Shown: positions 15,901 to 26,200 of the stretch, piece by piece | Layout: each line of letters opens with the position of its first letter | How positions within the stretch are numbered: the first letter of the stretch is position 1 | Source: an uncultured Bacteroidales bacterium | GTDB taxonomy: Bacteria > Bacteroidota > Bacteroidia > Bacteroidales > Paludibacteraceae | DNA length: 64,000 bases | Direction: 5' to 3' | NCBI GenBank assembly: GCA_900319645.1 | Contig: ONPG01000007.1 | Coordinates: 31,705-95,704 of the forward strand | Position numbers and translations under genes: made by a program | Notes under the pieces: generated by a model | What the model saw: the letters and a program-made list of their open reading frames with translations, nothing else | Told to the model about the DNA's origin: nothing | Databases searched by the model: none

Positions 15901-16874
15901 TTTTTCACCTTCTTCAGGTGTGCTTCTATCTCCGCTCGGGCTGCTTCGGTGGTGTTCCTCAGGGCTTTCTCCAGATAGAACAACGCCAGTTGGTCTTGAC
16001 CTTGCAGGTGCATGATCCACCCGTAGGTGTCCAGATAAACAGGGTTCTCCGGCTCCTCGCGGATGGTTATCTGGCTCAACTGCTCTGCCTTGCGCAAGTC
16101 TCCCTTGTGCGTGGCAAGCAGGTAGGCGTAGTTATTCATTACCATCAGATTGCCCGGGTCGATTCTCAGCACACGCTCGTACATCTCGTACAACTCCTTG
16201 GCGCGTGTGCCTGTCCTTTCCATGAGCTCAATACGGTAGAGCAGAAACTGCACATTCGTCGGCTCGTTTTCCAGCCATTTATCTACTTCCGCAATCGCTT
16301 TCTTCGGTTTGCCCCATACGGCATAAGTGCTGGTCCGGTTATAAGCACTATAGACGTCGTAACCGCGGATAGCATCTATCTCGTCCTGTATAGCCAGGGC
16401 TTTCTTGCATTGTGCATTTGCTACATACAGCCGCCTCAGTTGTTCTAACAGTTCCTCGTTCTTGGGGTTCACTTGGTGGGCTTTCTCCAACACACGCAGG
16501 GCTTCCGCTCTTCCTTCGGCCGTTTTCTGAGCCATGAGTACGGCAAAATAGCGATACCACTGGTCGTACGGATCGTTTCTGAATGCTCGCTCAAAAGCAT
16601 CAAAAGCCCGTTTGCTGTCGCCTAACGCATCGTACATAACTCCTAACAATCCCTGGGTCTCGCCGTCCTGAGGGTTGAGTTGTTCGCAGAATCTCAGCAA
16701 CACCATCGCCTCGGGATAGCGCTCCTCGCGGATGGCTTGCTTGGCAGCGTACCAATAATAGGTAAACTGCTGCTGTCGCTCTACGCTCAGCGTGCTTTTC
16801 TCGCTCTGCTTCGGTGCTCCCCACAAAGGGAGAGTGGCTAATGCTATTAATATAATACCAATATATTTCTTCAT
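15891..16874 (-). CDS. Secreted tetratricopeptide-repeat protein
   Basis: 327 residues with signal peptide (IGIILIALATLPLWGA). At least seven TPR-like helix pairs run from about residue 40 to 320, for example AMVLLRFCEQLNPQDGE, KRAFDAFERAFRNDPYD and LALFYLEKALRN. It is a scaffold of unknown partners. The gene is a constant neighbour of dut and the DUF4292 lipoprotein in this order, which hints at an envelope-assembly role. It follows dut after a 45-bp GGGAGGG-type repeat. Confidence 0.85.
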   Translation of the reverse strand: MKKYIGIILIALATLPLWGAPKQSEKSTLSVERQQQFTYYWYAAKQAIREERYPEAMVLLRFCEQLNPQDGETQGLLGVMYDALGDSKRAFDAFERAFRNDPYDQWYRYFAVLMAQKTAEGRAEALRVLEKAHQVNPKNEELLEQLRRLYVANAQCKKALAIQDEIDAIRGYDVYSAYNRTSTYAVWGKPKKAIAEVDKWLENEPTNVQFLLYRIELMERTGTRAKELYEMYERVLRIDPGNLMVMNNYAYLLATHKGDLRKAEQLSQITIREEPENPVYLDTYGWIMHLQGQDQLALFYLEKALRNTTEAARAEIEAHLKKVKNER

Positions 16875-16919
16875 TCTTTTCTCCTCTCTTCACCCCTTGT
16901 GGGGGAGGTCGGGTGGGGG
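16872..16919. repeat. GGGAGGG-type repeat between dut and the TPR gene
   Basis: CTCCTCTCTTCACCCC-TTGTGG-GGGAGGTCGGGTGGGGG. It fills the whole gap and touches the dut stop codon. Confidence 0.8.
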
Positions 16920-17354
16920 TTATTTCCTGCCTGAGTGTCCGAAACCGCCGGCTCCGCGTTCTGTTTCGCTCAGTTCGCTCACTTCCACCACTTCGGGTGT
17001 CTCGTGTCTGGCGATGACCATTTGGCAGATGCGCTCACCCGGTTCTATCGTCTGCGGCTCCCCGCTGAGGTTGATGAGTATAACACCCACTTCGCCGCGG
17101 TAGTCCGCATCAATAGTGCCCGGTGTGTTCAGTACGGTCAGGCCGCGTTTCAATGCCAGACCGCTCCGCGGACGTATTTGCGCTTCGTAGCCGGCTGGCA
17201 GTTCGATAAACAATCCCGTTGGGATAAGTCTGCGCTCCATAGCTTGCAGCGTAACCGGCTCGCTCAGGTTGCAGCGGATATCCATTCCTGCTGCTTGCTC
17301 GCTCTCATACCGCGGTAGCGGATTCGTACTCTTATTAATAATTTTCAATTCCAT
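16920..17354 (-). CDS. dut: dUTP diphosphatase
   Basis: Hydrolyses dUTP to dUMP, keeping uracil out of DNA and feeding dTMP synthesis. 144 residues, the normal trimeric form. All five motifs are present: AAGMDIRCN (1), [10 protein letters not shown] (2), [22 protein letters not shown] (3), RICQMVIAR (4) and [11 protein letters not shown] (5). It is first in the minus-strand run towards envC. No consensus promoter was found in the 300 bp upstream, which instead carry a long palindrome. Confidence 0.96.
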   Translation of the reverse strand: MELKIINKSTNPLPRYESEQAAGMDIRCNLSEPVTLQAMERRLIPTGLFIELPAGYEAQIRPRSGLALKRGLTVLNTPGTIDADYRGEVGVILINLSGEPQTIEPGERICQMVIARHETPEVVEVSELSETERGAGGFGHSGRK

Positions 17355-17468
17355 AATATTGGTGTTGCGTTAATCGTGTCGCATATGTCTATATCTTATT
17401 GATATATAGTTATTTATGAAGATGTTTGTATTTTTCGATTTGATTTGAAATGTTTTTTATGTTTATTT

Positions 17469-17590
17469 CTTTGAGTGCTTTTACTCGTTAGAGTTGTACA
17501 AATTGGTAGTAAAAACTGTCTGGAAGCTTGCTTACAAGCAGGTTTTAGTGGCAATTTGTACAAGGAGCAACGCTCCTAAAGCACTCAAAG
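17469..17590. repeat. 122-nt nested palindrome
   Basis: Outer arms of 13 bp (CTTTGAGTGCTTT / AAAGCACTCAAAG) enclose 12-bp arms TTGTACAAATTG (17494-17505) / CAATTTGTACAA (17552-17563). Inside these lies a loop helix around GCTTG...CAAGC. A small hairpin AGGAGC-AAC-GCTCCT sits on the right. No gene or consensus promoter lies in 17355-17650. Confidence 0.85.
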
Positions 17591-17650
17591 GGTTTTATCT
17601 GTTTTTGTCTAAAATTAACGCATCACTACTAATTCCATAATTATCAAATA

Positions 17651-18544
17651 TCAAAACCTTTTCTCCACAAGCACCCTCAGCCCGTCTTCCACCATGCGAA
17701 TATGAATATCTTTCTCCATCTCCACGGGGTCTCCGTCAATGTGGAAAGGTGCCACGCTCTCGCGTTCCAGCGTCACTTCCCGTGCACGAAGCGTGTCCAT
17801 GAAATGGCTGCTGTCGATGCTGCCCGCGAACAGCCTGAGTGCCAGACTTGCGCTGCCTAAGATGGCGTGGCTCGACATCAGCATGATATCCATTTGTCCG
17901 TCCTGTACACTCGCTTTGGGTGCTATGCGCGCTTCGTATCCCCACTGGTTCGCGTTTGCAAACGTGATCAGAAACGCTTTGTGCGTCACGTCCAAACCGT
18001 CGCCTACGATGCGGTAGTTCTGCGGAGTGTAGTTGATCACGTCTTTGAGGATATTCTCCAGATAAGTGATAAACCCGCGTTTGCTGCTTCCTGCGAAATG
18101 GTCTGCTATCACCGCATCAAATCCTGTGCCACACGTGCTGACGAACAGATGTCCGTTCGCCAAACCGTAGTCCACACTGATGGGTTCCGAGTGATTGAGC
18201 ATCTCGATTGCTTTCTGCGGTCTTACTGGGATATTCAGGTGTCGCGCAAAACCGTTGCCGCTTCCCATCGGAATAATTCCCAAAGCGGTCGGTGTGTCTC
18301 TCAGCCCTCGTGCCACCTCGTTCACTGTCCCGTCGCCGCCTACCGCTACCACGGCGTCAAAGCCCATATGGGCATATTGACGCGCCATTTCGGTAGCGTG
18401 GCCTGCATATTCGGTGAAGGCGATATTGGGCAACCATTGTTTGCTGTCCAGTGTCTGCATGATCAACTTGGGCAACTTGCGCTTGGTTGCTTGTGTCTCC
18501 TTCCCGCCGGAGATAGGGTTGATGATAAATGCGATATTCTTCAT
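17651..18544 (-). CDS. Diacylglycerol/lipid kinase family protein (YegS/DgkB type)
   Basis: 297 residues, ATP-dependent lipid kinase of the DAGK catalytic family in the cytoplasm or at the inner membrane. Typical boxes: FIINPISGGK, VAVGGDGTVNEVARGL (nucleotide loop), LGIIPMGSGNGFAR and the later GTGFDAVIADHFA. The C-terminal sandwich ends in FHIDGDPVEM. The ATG at 18542-18544 is chosen; an upstream TTG lies in the AATTATC repeat. The lipid acted on is not deducible. Confidence 0.88.
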   Translation of the reverse strand: MKNIAFIINPISGGKETQATKRKLPKLIMQTLDSKQWLPNIAFTEYAGHATEMARQYAHMGFDAVVAVGGDGTVNEVARGLRDTPTALGIIPMGSGNGFARHLNIPVRPQKAIEMLNHSEPISVDYGLANGHLFVSTCGTGFDAVIADHFAGSSKRGFITYLENILKDVINYTPQNYRIVGDGLDVTHKAFLITFANANQWGYEARIAPKASVQDGQMDIMLMSSHAILGSASLALRLFAGSIDSSHFMDTLRAREVTLERESVAPFHIDGDPVEMEKDIHIRMVEDGLRVLVEKRF

Positions 18545-18578
18545 AATTATCAATTCTCAATTGTCAATTATCAATTAA
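18545..18578. repeat. AATTATC/AATTGTC repeat between the lipid kinase and M6 protease genes
   Basis: Tandem units AATTATC, AATTCTC, AATTGTC, AATTATC, AATTAAC. The repeat supplies the last two codons and the TGA of the upstream protease. The same arrangement is seen at 42645-42670. Confidence 0.85.
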
Positions 18579-21500
18579 CCCTCGTTCCCGTGAGTGTATA
18601 TACTGCTTCGCCGCGAACAATCACTATTTGTCCGTTGCGGATGGCTTTCTTCGCCGCAGGCTCCGAGCCTACTTTTTCTGTGGAGGTGCCCGTTCCTTGA
18701 CAATCGGTTGTCGTGGTGTAGAAGGTCACAATGCTCTTGCCGTTACCCTCTGCCAACACGCTGATCGATGCAATATAGGCGCGCTTGGTGGTGGTCTCAA
18801 TAGTGATCGTGTTGGTCTCTACGGCGTTCTCGGCCTCAAAAGTAATGTCGCTATCCGGTGCCTGGCTTCCCAGCGATGTCTCGCCGGCTGTAACCTCCAG
18901 CTTGCCGGTGTCGGAGCCGTATTGAGAAGCGTTGATCTTCACAGCGGTTACTTTCGCGGTAGAGGCTAATGTCAGGGTGAGACTGCCGGTAGCTTTACTG
19001 CTGCCTAATTTGGCTCCGGCTACACCGGCATATACTTTCGTGCCTTCGTACGAAGCAATACCATTTTCGCTTGCAACAATGTCTGTTCTTATGTTGCTCG
19101 ATTCGCTGTTTTTGTCCTGATCGGCTGTCTTGAAGGTCACAGATGCCACTTCGCTCTCGCCTCCGCCTTCTACTTCCTGGCTGTAGCTATAAACGGCGTA
19201 GTAGTCCTGATCTTGACTTACCGTGAAATCGTTCACCCAGCTCTTGGCTTCCCGATTGTCCTCTGCCAATTCTGCTGTCCACCAGCCTGCAAAGCTGTAT
19301 TTGTCGCACGGAGCGGTCATCGATTCGGGCTTCTCAGCGCTCTCGCCTTCGTATAACTCCTGCGTGCTGAGGGTCTCGCCGTTGTTGATGAAGCGCACGG
19401 TGTATTTCTCTTTCACCTCGAAGACTACGTTAATCGTGCTGACGCCTTCGCTCTTCTTGGCGTAAGTCACGGTCTTGGCTGTCTGGTCAATAACTGCGCC
19501 TGCTACGCCTGTCTGCGTGATCTCTTTGAATTGGTAACCCTCAGCCGGAGTAGCTGTGACGGTCACGGTTACTGCGCCACCGCAAGTACTCAACTCGCCG
19601 AAATAATCCAAACTGAACGAGCCGTGGCTTGTCGTGCCTTTGTTTACGGTCACAGCACTTGTGCACGGTTCGCAACTCGGCGAAGTGGTGTAATAAGTCG
19701 TGCTGCCCGTTCCGCCTGCCGACCATGTGAACGTAATGGCATCCAGATACATAGCGCCGCTGTTCGAACAAACGCCCACATAGCTGTAGTCGCCATCAAT
19801 CACCAATTCTGTGCTTGTACCGCAAACAATCGTGCCGAGCAATTCGTCGGAAGCATCGCCATACAAGTCTGTTGCGCTAGAATAAGCACTATTCTTGCCA
19901 TATACATTCAATGTACGTCCACTTGCGGTGTTGCTATTCCAACTAACGGTCACTTTCGTTACCATTCCGCCGGAAGTGGTGGTTACAATGCCTGAGTTGT
20001 TATTATTTGAACGCAGTTGAATAGCATTGTTGCCGCCTGCGCTGTTACCTGCATAAACGGCATCTGAACTTACCGATTTACCGCTCCAGTTTCCATAGCT
20101 TGTTCCTGTGACACCTGTCGTTGCGCGTGTTAATTGGTCCTCTACCGAAGTACTGCCGCCTTCGCCTTCTTCTGCATACGAATAGGCTGCATAGTAATCC
20201 TGATTTTGGGTTGCGGTAAAGTTCGTTACGAAACTCGGCTTCTCGGTCACGTCGTCTGCCAATACTGTGCTCAGCCATCCGGCGAAGGTGTAACCCTCGC
20301 AAGCCGAAGGAGTTGCCGGAACATTCGGTTGCTGACCTTGTTTCACGCTCTGAGCTGTGCCTACCAACGCGCCGTTGTTATAGAAACGGATAGTGTAAGT
20401 CGGCAGAGCGGTGATAGTGATCTCGTAAGTTGCGGTCTTGCCTTCGTAAGTAACCGTCACGGTCTGCTGACCGATAGTACTCATATCCGGCGTCGAAACG
20501 CTGGTCGGAACAACGGTCTTGCTGTCACAGCCGTCATAATTAGCGGTAACAACTAATCCCTCATACGTAAACGCTTCGCCTTCCGTGAATGCTTTCTTTA
20601 CATTCGTCGTGTTCAGCGTAATATTCGTCAACTCACCCACACACGGCGGAGTGCAACTCGTCGTGTAGTCGCTGTAACTTACTCCGCCGCCTGTTGTGAG
20701 GCTAATCGAATTGACATAAATAGAGTTGGTAGTACAATTCACCACGATAGACGCACTTCCCGTTACGCTTGCAAACTCAAACTCCAAATCGCGCAAAGAA
20801 GTTCCTCCTGTGTTGGTCACGTCTTGCGACACTTTGGTCGAGCCGATAGTGACATCTATACTTCCTGCGCCGTTCTTGGAGTTGGTACAGTAGTTAACCA
20901 CAGCCTTCGTTACTCCGCTGAACGATTTGCTGGTTGACGCGCCTGCGCCCGTGGCACCTGTGGTCACCTGTACGCCTTGGTTAGCGGTATATTGGTTGCC
21001 GTCTTTTGTGCCCTTCCATGTGCCGGTGCTTTCTGCCCAACTCTTGTTGGTAAAGGTGTATGTGTTGACTTCACTTCCGCCGCCTTCGCCTTGCGTTGCA
21101 AACACAGCATAGAATGTCGTTTGGCTGGCTGCGTCGCCTGTCTGAACGAATGCCGGAGCCACGCTTGCGTGTTCATAATTGGCGGTCTTTGTCCATCCTA
21201 CAAACACTTTCCCGTCGCATCCTTCCGGCTCATTCTCCGGCAGGACAACCGATCCGGCAGTAATAGTTTGTGCAAACTGCACGCCGTTTGCCATCCACGT
21301 CAGCGTCACTTGCGCTTTGCCTTCCGCCATAATCGCTACATCGTCCGTCACTTTCTCAATGCGGAACTCGTTCGTGCCGGCGTTATACGTAAATCCTTCG
21401 CCATAAACCAGCTCATTGTTCGTTCCCATCTCCACGGTCCAGCAACTCGGATCTGCCAGCGTGTAACCTGCTGCAGGAGTAATCGTCAGACTCAAAGCGG

Positions 21501-23118
21501 TATTGTATGCCACTACGCCGTCTGCCGGATAAGTACAATGCTCGCCTAACAACTCATAACTGCACTCAGTCTTTTGCTGACCGCCGTTGTATTTGAACGT
21601 GATATTGCTTCCGCTCTTGGTGATCTCGGTTAACGCGTGACCGCTTATCGGCGTATAACTGCGCACGCTGCTTCCATACGGATACGTATCTCCTGCTGCG
21701 CCGTAGTCACTTGTCTTGCCGTCTGCCGGCACAATCGTGTATTTGGGACTGCCTGCCGTGTTGTTGGGCTCGTTGTTGGTCCAAGCCGACGAATTGAAAT
21801 TGATTTTCCAAACTAACATGCCGCTTGTTGGAATAAATGCATCCCAGCCTTGCTTTTGGCGGTTCTCGATATAATAGTTTACACCTGCTGTTGTAGCGGT
21901 CTGCAGTTTGTTGGCAGAGTTGATCTGGTAGCTCTGATAACCCGTTGTGCCGTTGGGTAACAAGGTGATATTCTTTCCCTCTGTAGCCAGATTTACAGGA
22001 GTAACCCAGCCGAAGAATTGTTTCTGCCACGGGTCGTAGTTAGGAGGGCAGTGGCCGTCGCCGTTATAACTGCCGGCATCCATAATGTTCCATGCGCCCG
22101 GAGTAACGCCGTTCTTGTAGTTCGTTCCGTATTTTGTGTCGTACAGATCCGGCAGACCCATTACGTGGCCGAACTCATGACACAGCGTACCTATTCCGCC
22201 GAGGCTCGATCCGCTCAACTCGCTGGACATGGCATAGTTGTCCAGTTTCTTGCCGTCTATTGTGCATTGTGCCTTCGTGTATGTGCAATAACCATAAGAA
22301 ATAGCACTTTGTACCGACCAGTTATGAGGCCAGATGGTAGTGGCTGCGCCGCCGTCTGCCTGACCTTTGCCCGCGTAGATAACATACACGAAATCCACGT
22401 AACCGTCGCTGTCCGAATCGTAATCGGCAAAGTTCAAACCGCTATACTGCTGGTTTGCCAATATACATGCCTCTGCCACGGCATCGGTTGCGTGTTGGTC
22501 GTCGCCTTCGTCCTCTTCCGGATCACCCGTGTCTTTGTCTGTTCCGTAATATGCTACATTTCTGCTCAACGTCACAGGACCATACACATCAAACTGCGGA
22601 CGGTAACTGCCGTTCGATTGATCCGCAAAATACTGTGCTGCAGAGCCGTAGTTCTTGCTACTGTATTTGTTGACCGTGCAGTTCGTCGAGTTGCATAACT
22701 CGTCAAACACAGCCTGCGTGTGGCTGCTTTGCATAGCGTCATCTTTGAAATTGACTAAAATAACCACGCCTTTTGGAGCTAAGTTCGGCTCTGTGCCTAC
22801 TTCCTGCGGCGCGCGACGTGCACTCTTGCGAGCTTTGACTGCGGCATGGCGGGCCTTGGCCACCTCGGCGCTCGGCACTTCGCCTGCTTCCACCCACCAG
22901 CCTTCGGCATTCTGCTTCACACGCTTGCCCTCGCGGTTGATGCTGTAGTGGTAAAACTCATCACCTACGTGACGGATCTCAATCGTACTGCCGTCCGGTT
23001 GTTCCATCTTCAGCCATCCCGGATAAGCCGGAACTGCCAGTACATTACTTGTCGCTAAACTGATACATACCATCAGAGCGAACATTCCTTTCCATAAAGA
23101 AATAATTCCTTGTTTCAT
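18571..23118 (-). CDS. Large secreted M6-family metalloprotease
   Basis: 1515 residues counted from the ATG at 23116-23118; a longer frame into the repeat upstream is rejected because the signal peptide (WKGMFALMVCISLATSNVLA) follows this ATG. The N-terminal VPAYPGW segment is shared with its neighbour. The M6 zinc site CHEFGHVMGLPDLYD lies near residue 312. Downstream are two InlB-type repeats (for example YTIRFYNNGALVGT and EGYTFAGW) and beta-rich modules also found in the neighbour (TWKGTKDGNQYTANQGVQV and VYAGVAGAKLGSSKATG). It ends with the shared motif AIRNGQIVIVRGEAVYTLTG. Extracellular protein breakdown is inferred. Final codons and stop come from the AATTATC repeat. Confidence 0.9.
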   Translation of the reverse strand: MKQGIISLWKGMFALMVCISLATSNVLAVPAYPGWLKMEQPDGSTIEIRHVGDEFYHYSINREGKRVKQNAEGWWVEAGEVPSAEVAKARHAAVKARKSARRAPQEVGTEPNLAPKGVVILVNFKDDAMQSSHTQAVFDELCNSTNCTVNKYSSKNYGSAAQYFADQSNGSYRPQFDVYGPVTLSRNVAYYGTDKDTGDPEEDEGDDQHATDAVAEACILANQQYSGLNFADYDSDSDGYVDFVYVIYAGKGQADGGAATTIWPHNWSVQSAISYGYCTYTKAQCTIDGKKLDNYAMSSELSGSSLGGIGTLCHEFGHVMGLPDLYDTKYGTNYKNGVTPGAWNIMDAGSYNGDGHCPPNYDPWQKQFFGWVTPVNLATEGKNITLLPNGTTGYQSYQINSANKLQTATTAGVNYYIENRQKQGWDAFIPTSGMLVWKINFNSSAWTNNEPNNTAGSPKYTIVPADGKTSDYGAAGDTYPYGSSVRSYTPISGHALTEITKSGSNITFKYNGGQQKTECSYELLGEHCTYPADGVVAYNTALSLTITPAAGYTLADPSCWTVEMGTNNELVYGEGFTYNAGTNEFRIEKVTDDVAIMAEGKAQVTLTWMANGVQFAQTITAGSVVLPENEPEGCDGKVFVGWTKTANYEHASVAPAFVQTGDAASQTTFYAVFATQGEGGGSEVNTYTFTNKSWAESTGTWKGTKDGNQYTANQGVQVTTGATGAGASTSKSFSGVTKAVVNYCTNSKNGAGSIDVTIGSTKVSQDVTNTGGTSLRDLEFEFASVTGSASIVVNCTTNSIYVNSISLTTGGGVSYSDYTTSCTPPCVGELTNITLNTTNVKKAFTEGEAFTYEGLVVTANYDGCDSKTVVPTSVSTPDMSTIGQQTVTVTYEGKTATYEITITALPTYTIRFYNNGALVGTAQSVKQGQQPNVPATPSACEGYTFAGWLSTVLADDVTEKPSFVTNFTATQNQDYYAAYSYAEEGEGGSTSVEDQLTRATTGVTGTSYGNWSGKSVSSDAVYAGNSAGGNNAIQLRSNNNNSGIVTTTSGGMVTKVTVSWNSNTASGRTLNVYGKNSAYSSATDLYGDASDELLGTIVCGTSTELVIDGDYSYVGVCSNSGAMYLDAITFTWSAGGTGSTTYYTTSPSCEPCTSAVTVNKGTTSHGSFSLDYFGELSTCGGAVTVTVTATPAEGYQFKEITQTGVAGAVIDQTAKTVTYAKKSEGVSTINVVFEVKEKYTVRFINNGETLSTQELYEGESAEKPESMTAPCDKYSFAGWWTAELAEDNREAKSWVNDFTVSQDQDYYAVYSYSQEVEGGGESEVASVTFKTADQDKNSESSNIRTDIVASENGIASYEGTKVYAGVAGAKLGSSKATGSLTLTLASTAKVTAVKINASQYGSDTGKLEVTAGETSLGSQAPDSDITFEAENAVETNTITIETTTKRAYIASISVLAEGNGKSIVTFYTTTTDCQGTGTSTEKVGSEPAAKKAIRNGQIVIVRGEAVYTLTGTRVN

Positions 23119-23130
23119 TATTTTTATTTT

Positions 23131-23226
23131 GGTTGTTTGGTTATTTGTCCATTGTCCATTGTCCATTGTCCATCGTCCATCGTACTTTCTCCCCTTGTAC
23201 ATTGTACATCGTCCCCTTGTACCTTA
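23131..23226. repeat. GTCCATTGT/GTACATTGT 9-nt repeat array between the two M6 genes
   Basis: Tandem GTCCATTGT, GTCCATCGT and GTACATTGT units. They are translated as the odd tail RWTMDNGQWTMDK of the upstream protease. Confidence 0.85.
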
Positions 23227-26200
23227 TATACAATACTCCGTTCTTAATGAACTTCGTACCTCGTACTTCGTCCCCTTCTACTTTCTCTACGCTTGTTCCG
23301 AGTTGCTCGCATTCCGGCATCGTGGTGTAATAGGTGATTTGCTCTGCCTCCACGCCGCAAACGATGCTCACGGAGTGTATATAAATCGAATTGGTTGCGC
23401 AGTTTACCACTATCGAAACTTTTCCCGACGCGTGGTCAAAATCACAACTCAGGTCGCGCAAACTGGTACCTCCTGTTTTCGTAACGGCCAATGTCTTCTC
23501 GCTCTCGCCGACGCGGAAAACAATCTCTCCTGCGCCTTTGCTGGCGTTCGTGCAGTAGTTGACTACTACCCTCCTTACATCGCTCATCTCCGTCTTGGTA
23601 ACAGTTCCTGCGCCGCTCGAACCGGTGGCTACTTGCACGCCTTGGTTGTCCTTCACGTACTGACCGCCGTCTTTCACGCTTTGCCAAGTGCCGCTCGGCT
23701 CTGTCCATTTGGCGTCACTAAACACATATTCCGTCTCTTGCGGTTCCGGATCTTCGCCTGTTGTGGGCAGGCTATAGACCGCGAAATAATCCTGTGCTTG
23801 TGTTACCGTGAAGTCGCTTACCCATTCGTGTGCCGTGGTGTTGTCCTGTGCTAACGGAGCGGTCCACCAGCCTGCGAAAGTGTATTGGTCGCAACCCTCC
23901 GGAGCCTCCGGCACTTCGGCGATATCGCCTTCCTGTAACTGCTGGTTGCTGATCTCCTCTTCTCCGTCGAAGAATCGGATGGTTACCGGTTCTATCGAGC
24001 ATCTGTAGTCGTAATCGCCGTACAGCGTTTCATTGAAAAGCATCATCGAACCGATATAGGCGCGTTGGGTCGCTTGAATAGTGATGCTTTCTATTTCCAT
24101 CGGTTCTTCAGTCCGGAAATAGATATAATTCATCTCTTCACTCAGCGTCTCTGTGGTTCCGAAGGCTGTGCCGCCGTTCACGCTGAGGCTGATAGACGAA
24201 GCGTCGTTTCCGTACTTGCAGGCTTCAATCTTTATCTCGCTTGTCCGGACGGTCTTCTCCAGAGTTATCGTCATATTTCCGTTCGCTTTGCTACTACCTA
24301 ACTTGGCGCCGTTCTTCCCTGCGAACACTTTCGTTCCGCTATACGAAGCAATATTGGTTGCACTCTCCACAATAGAGCCGATCTTCTCGCTCACATCGCT
24401 GCCATCGGCTTCGGCGGTCGCAAACTGTACTCTTGCCCATTCAGCGTAATCGCCTTTCTTTGTGCCATATACGGCATAGAAAACGCAGGTGTCACCCACC
24501 GTTTCATAGTTATTCACCAACTCAGGCGCTTGCGTCTCGCTCCGGTAATGTTCTTCCGGAGTCCAGCCTATAAACGCTCGCCCTTCACATGCCTTGACGA
24601 GGTATGGCGCGTTAATCCAGTCGTTTATCGCTAATGTCCGGGCACATACCGTATCCTCGGCTATCCACGTCAGTTCCTTCCATGCGTGTGCAATAATCAC
24701 AATATGGTCTTTTACCGCAGGGATATTCATCAGATGGCTCTCCTCGTCGTACGTAAATCCTGTGCCATACACCAACTTCTCTTTGCCCATATACACTTCC
24801 CAGCACGATGCGTCGGCCAGCGAATAACCTGTTTCCGGCACAAACGTCATATTCAGGTTGTAATCGAGACTGGTTATATTGGCTTCCGGCGCACTACAAT
24901 GGATCCCGCTGGCTTCATAAACGAAGAGATATTGTTCCGTGCCCCCGTTGTACTTAAATCCCACACGGCCTCCCGCTTCGTAGATGTCTGTGATGGCGCA
25001 GCCCGCAAAAGGTGTGAACTCCGTCACAGGGTTCCTTGTCCCGGGGAACGCATCCGAAGAGGTCCCGTATCCGCTTGTTTTCCCGTCTGCCGGAACAATC
25101 GTGCATCGTGGAGCACCTGTCGTGTTGTTCACCTCGTTGTATTCCCACGTGGTTTGGTCGAATTGCACTTTCCAAACAATCATTCCGTGACCTGGCAGAT
25201 AACTGTCCCAACCTTCTTTCTGACGGTTCTCGATATAATAAACGGTTCCTGGATCCGAATAGGCTACCAAACTGTTCCCGCCGCTTATCTGGTATCCATT
25301 TCCGTATCCGATACCCATCCGGCCGTTCGCTTGCTCGTTCTTGCCTAAGAACCTCGGCGTCGCCCAACCTAAATAGTACTTGTCAAAAATACTGTAGTTA
25401 GGAGGTGTATTCCCGTTGTTGTTATAACTGCCATAATCCATAGCCGACCATTCCCCGGGCGTAATACCATTCTTAGAGTTCTCCCCATACTGGGTGTCAT
25501 AGTAATCCGGCAAACCCAATACGTGACCGAACTCATGACACGGCGTGCCTATTCCCGAACGGTCTCCGTTCCCTTGCAACTCCGCCGAGCAGACATAGTT
25601 ATTAATCGTCTTCCCGTCGAAAGTTGGCAGGTTGTCTATTCCCAAATACCATTTGTTGGCGTAATAACCCGAGGTCCCGTGTGTAAAACCGTAATCCAAT
25701 TGGGAATACAACCGTCCGTTGTGCGGCCAGATAGTGGCACTACTACCTCCTGCTGCCTGACCTTTACCCGCAAAAAGCAGATACACAATATCTACATAAC
25801 CGTCATTGTTGGCGTCATACAAACTGAAATCGCAACCCGCTGCCTCGGCTGCATCTACCGCATCGGTCACAAGATCAGCTGTGTACATATCGTGATATAC
25901 TTCATCGTCTTTGGTCCCTTCTTCGCCGTAATAGGCGACATCGTGCGGCAAGGTGAACGGACCATATACATCAAATATCGGCAAATACTGACCATTGGAT
26001 TGCGCGTCAAAATAATCTGCTACGCTTCCTGTCGCGCCGTTGTAGTCATAACCCGGTTGGTTGAACGATTTCCAAAAATCATATTTCCCGTTCTCCGCTT
26101 GAAACCGCACATCCTGGTATTCCACTAACAGCACTAACACTCTCTCCGGCTGAATCGGATTACCGGGGCCCATCGGCATATACATCCGTCCGTTTGCTCC

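Noticed and set aside
23119-23202. N-terminal extension of the M6 protease (28 extra codons)
   Set aside because: It runs through the 9-nt repeat array and the signal peptide begins at the inner ATG at 23116-23118.
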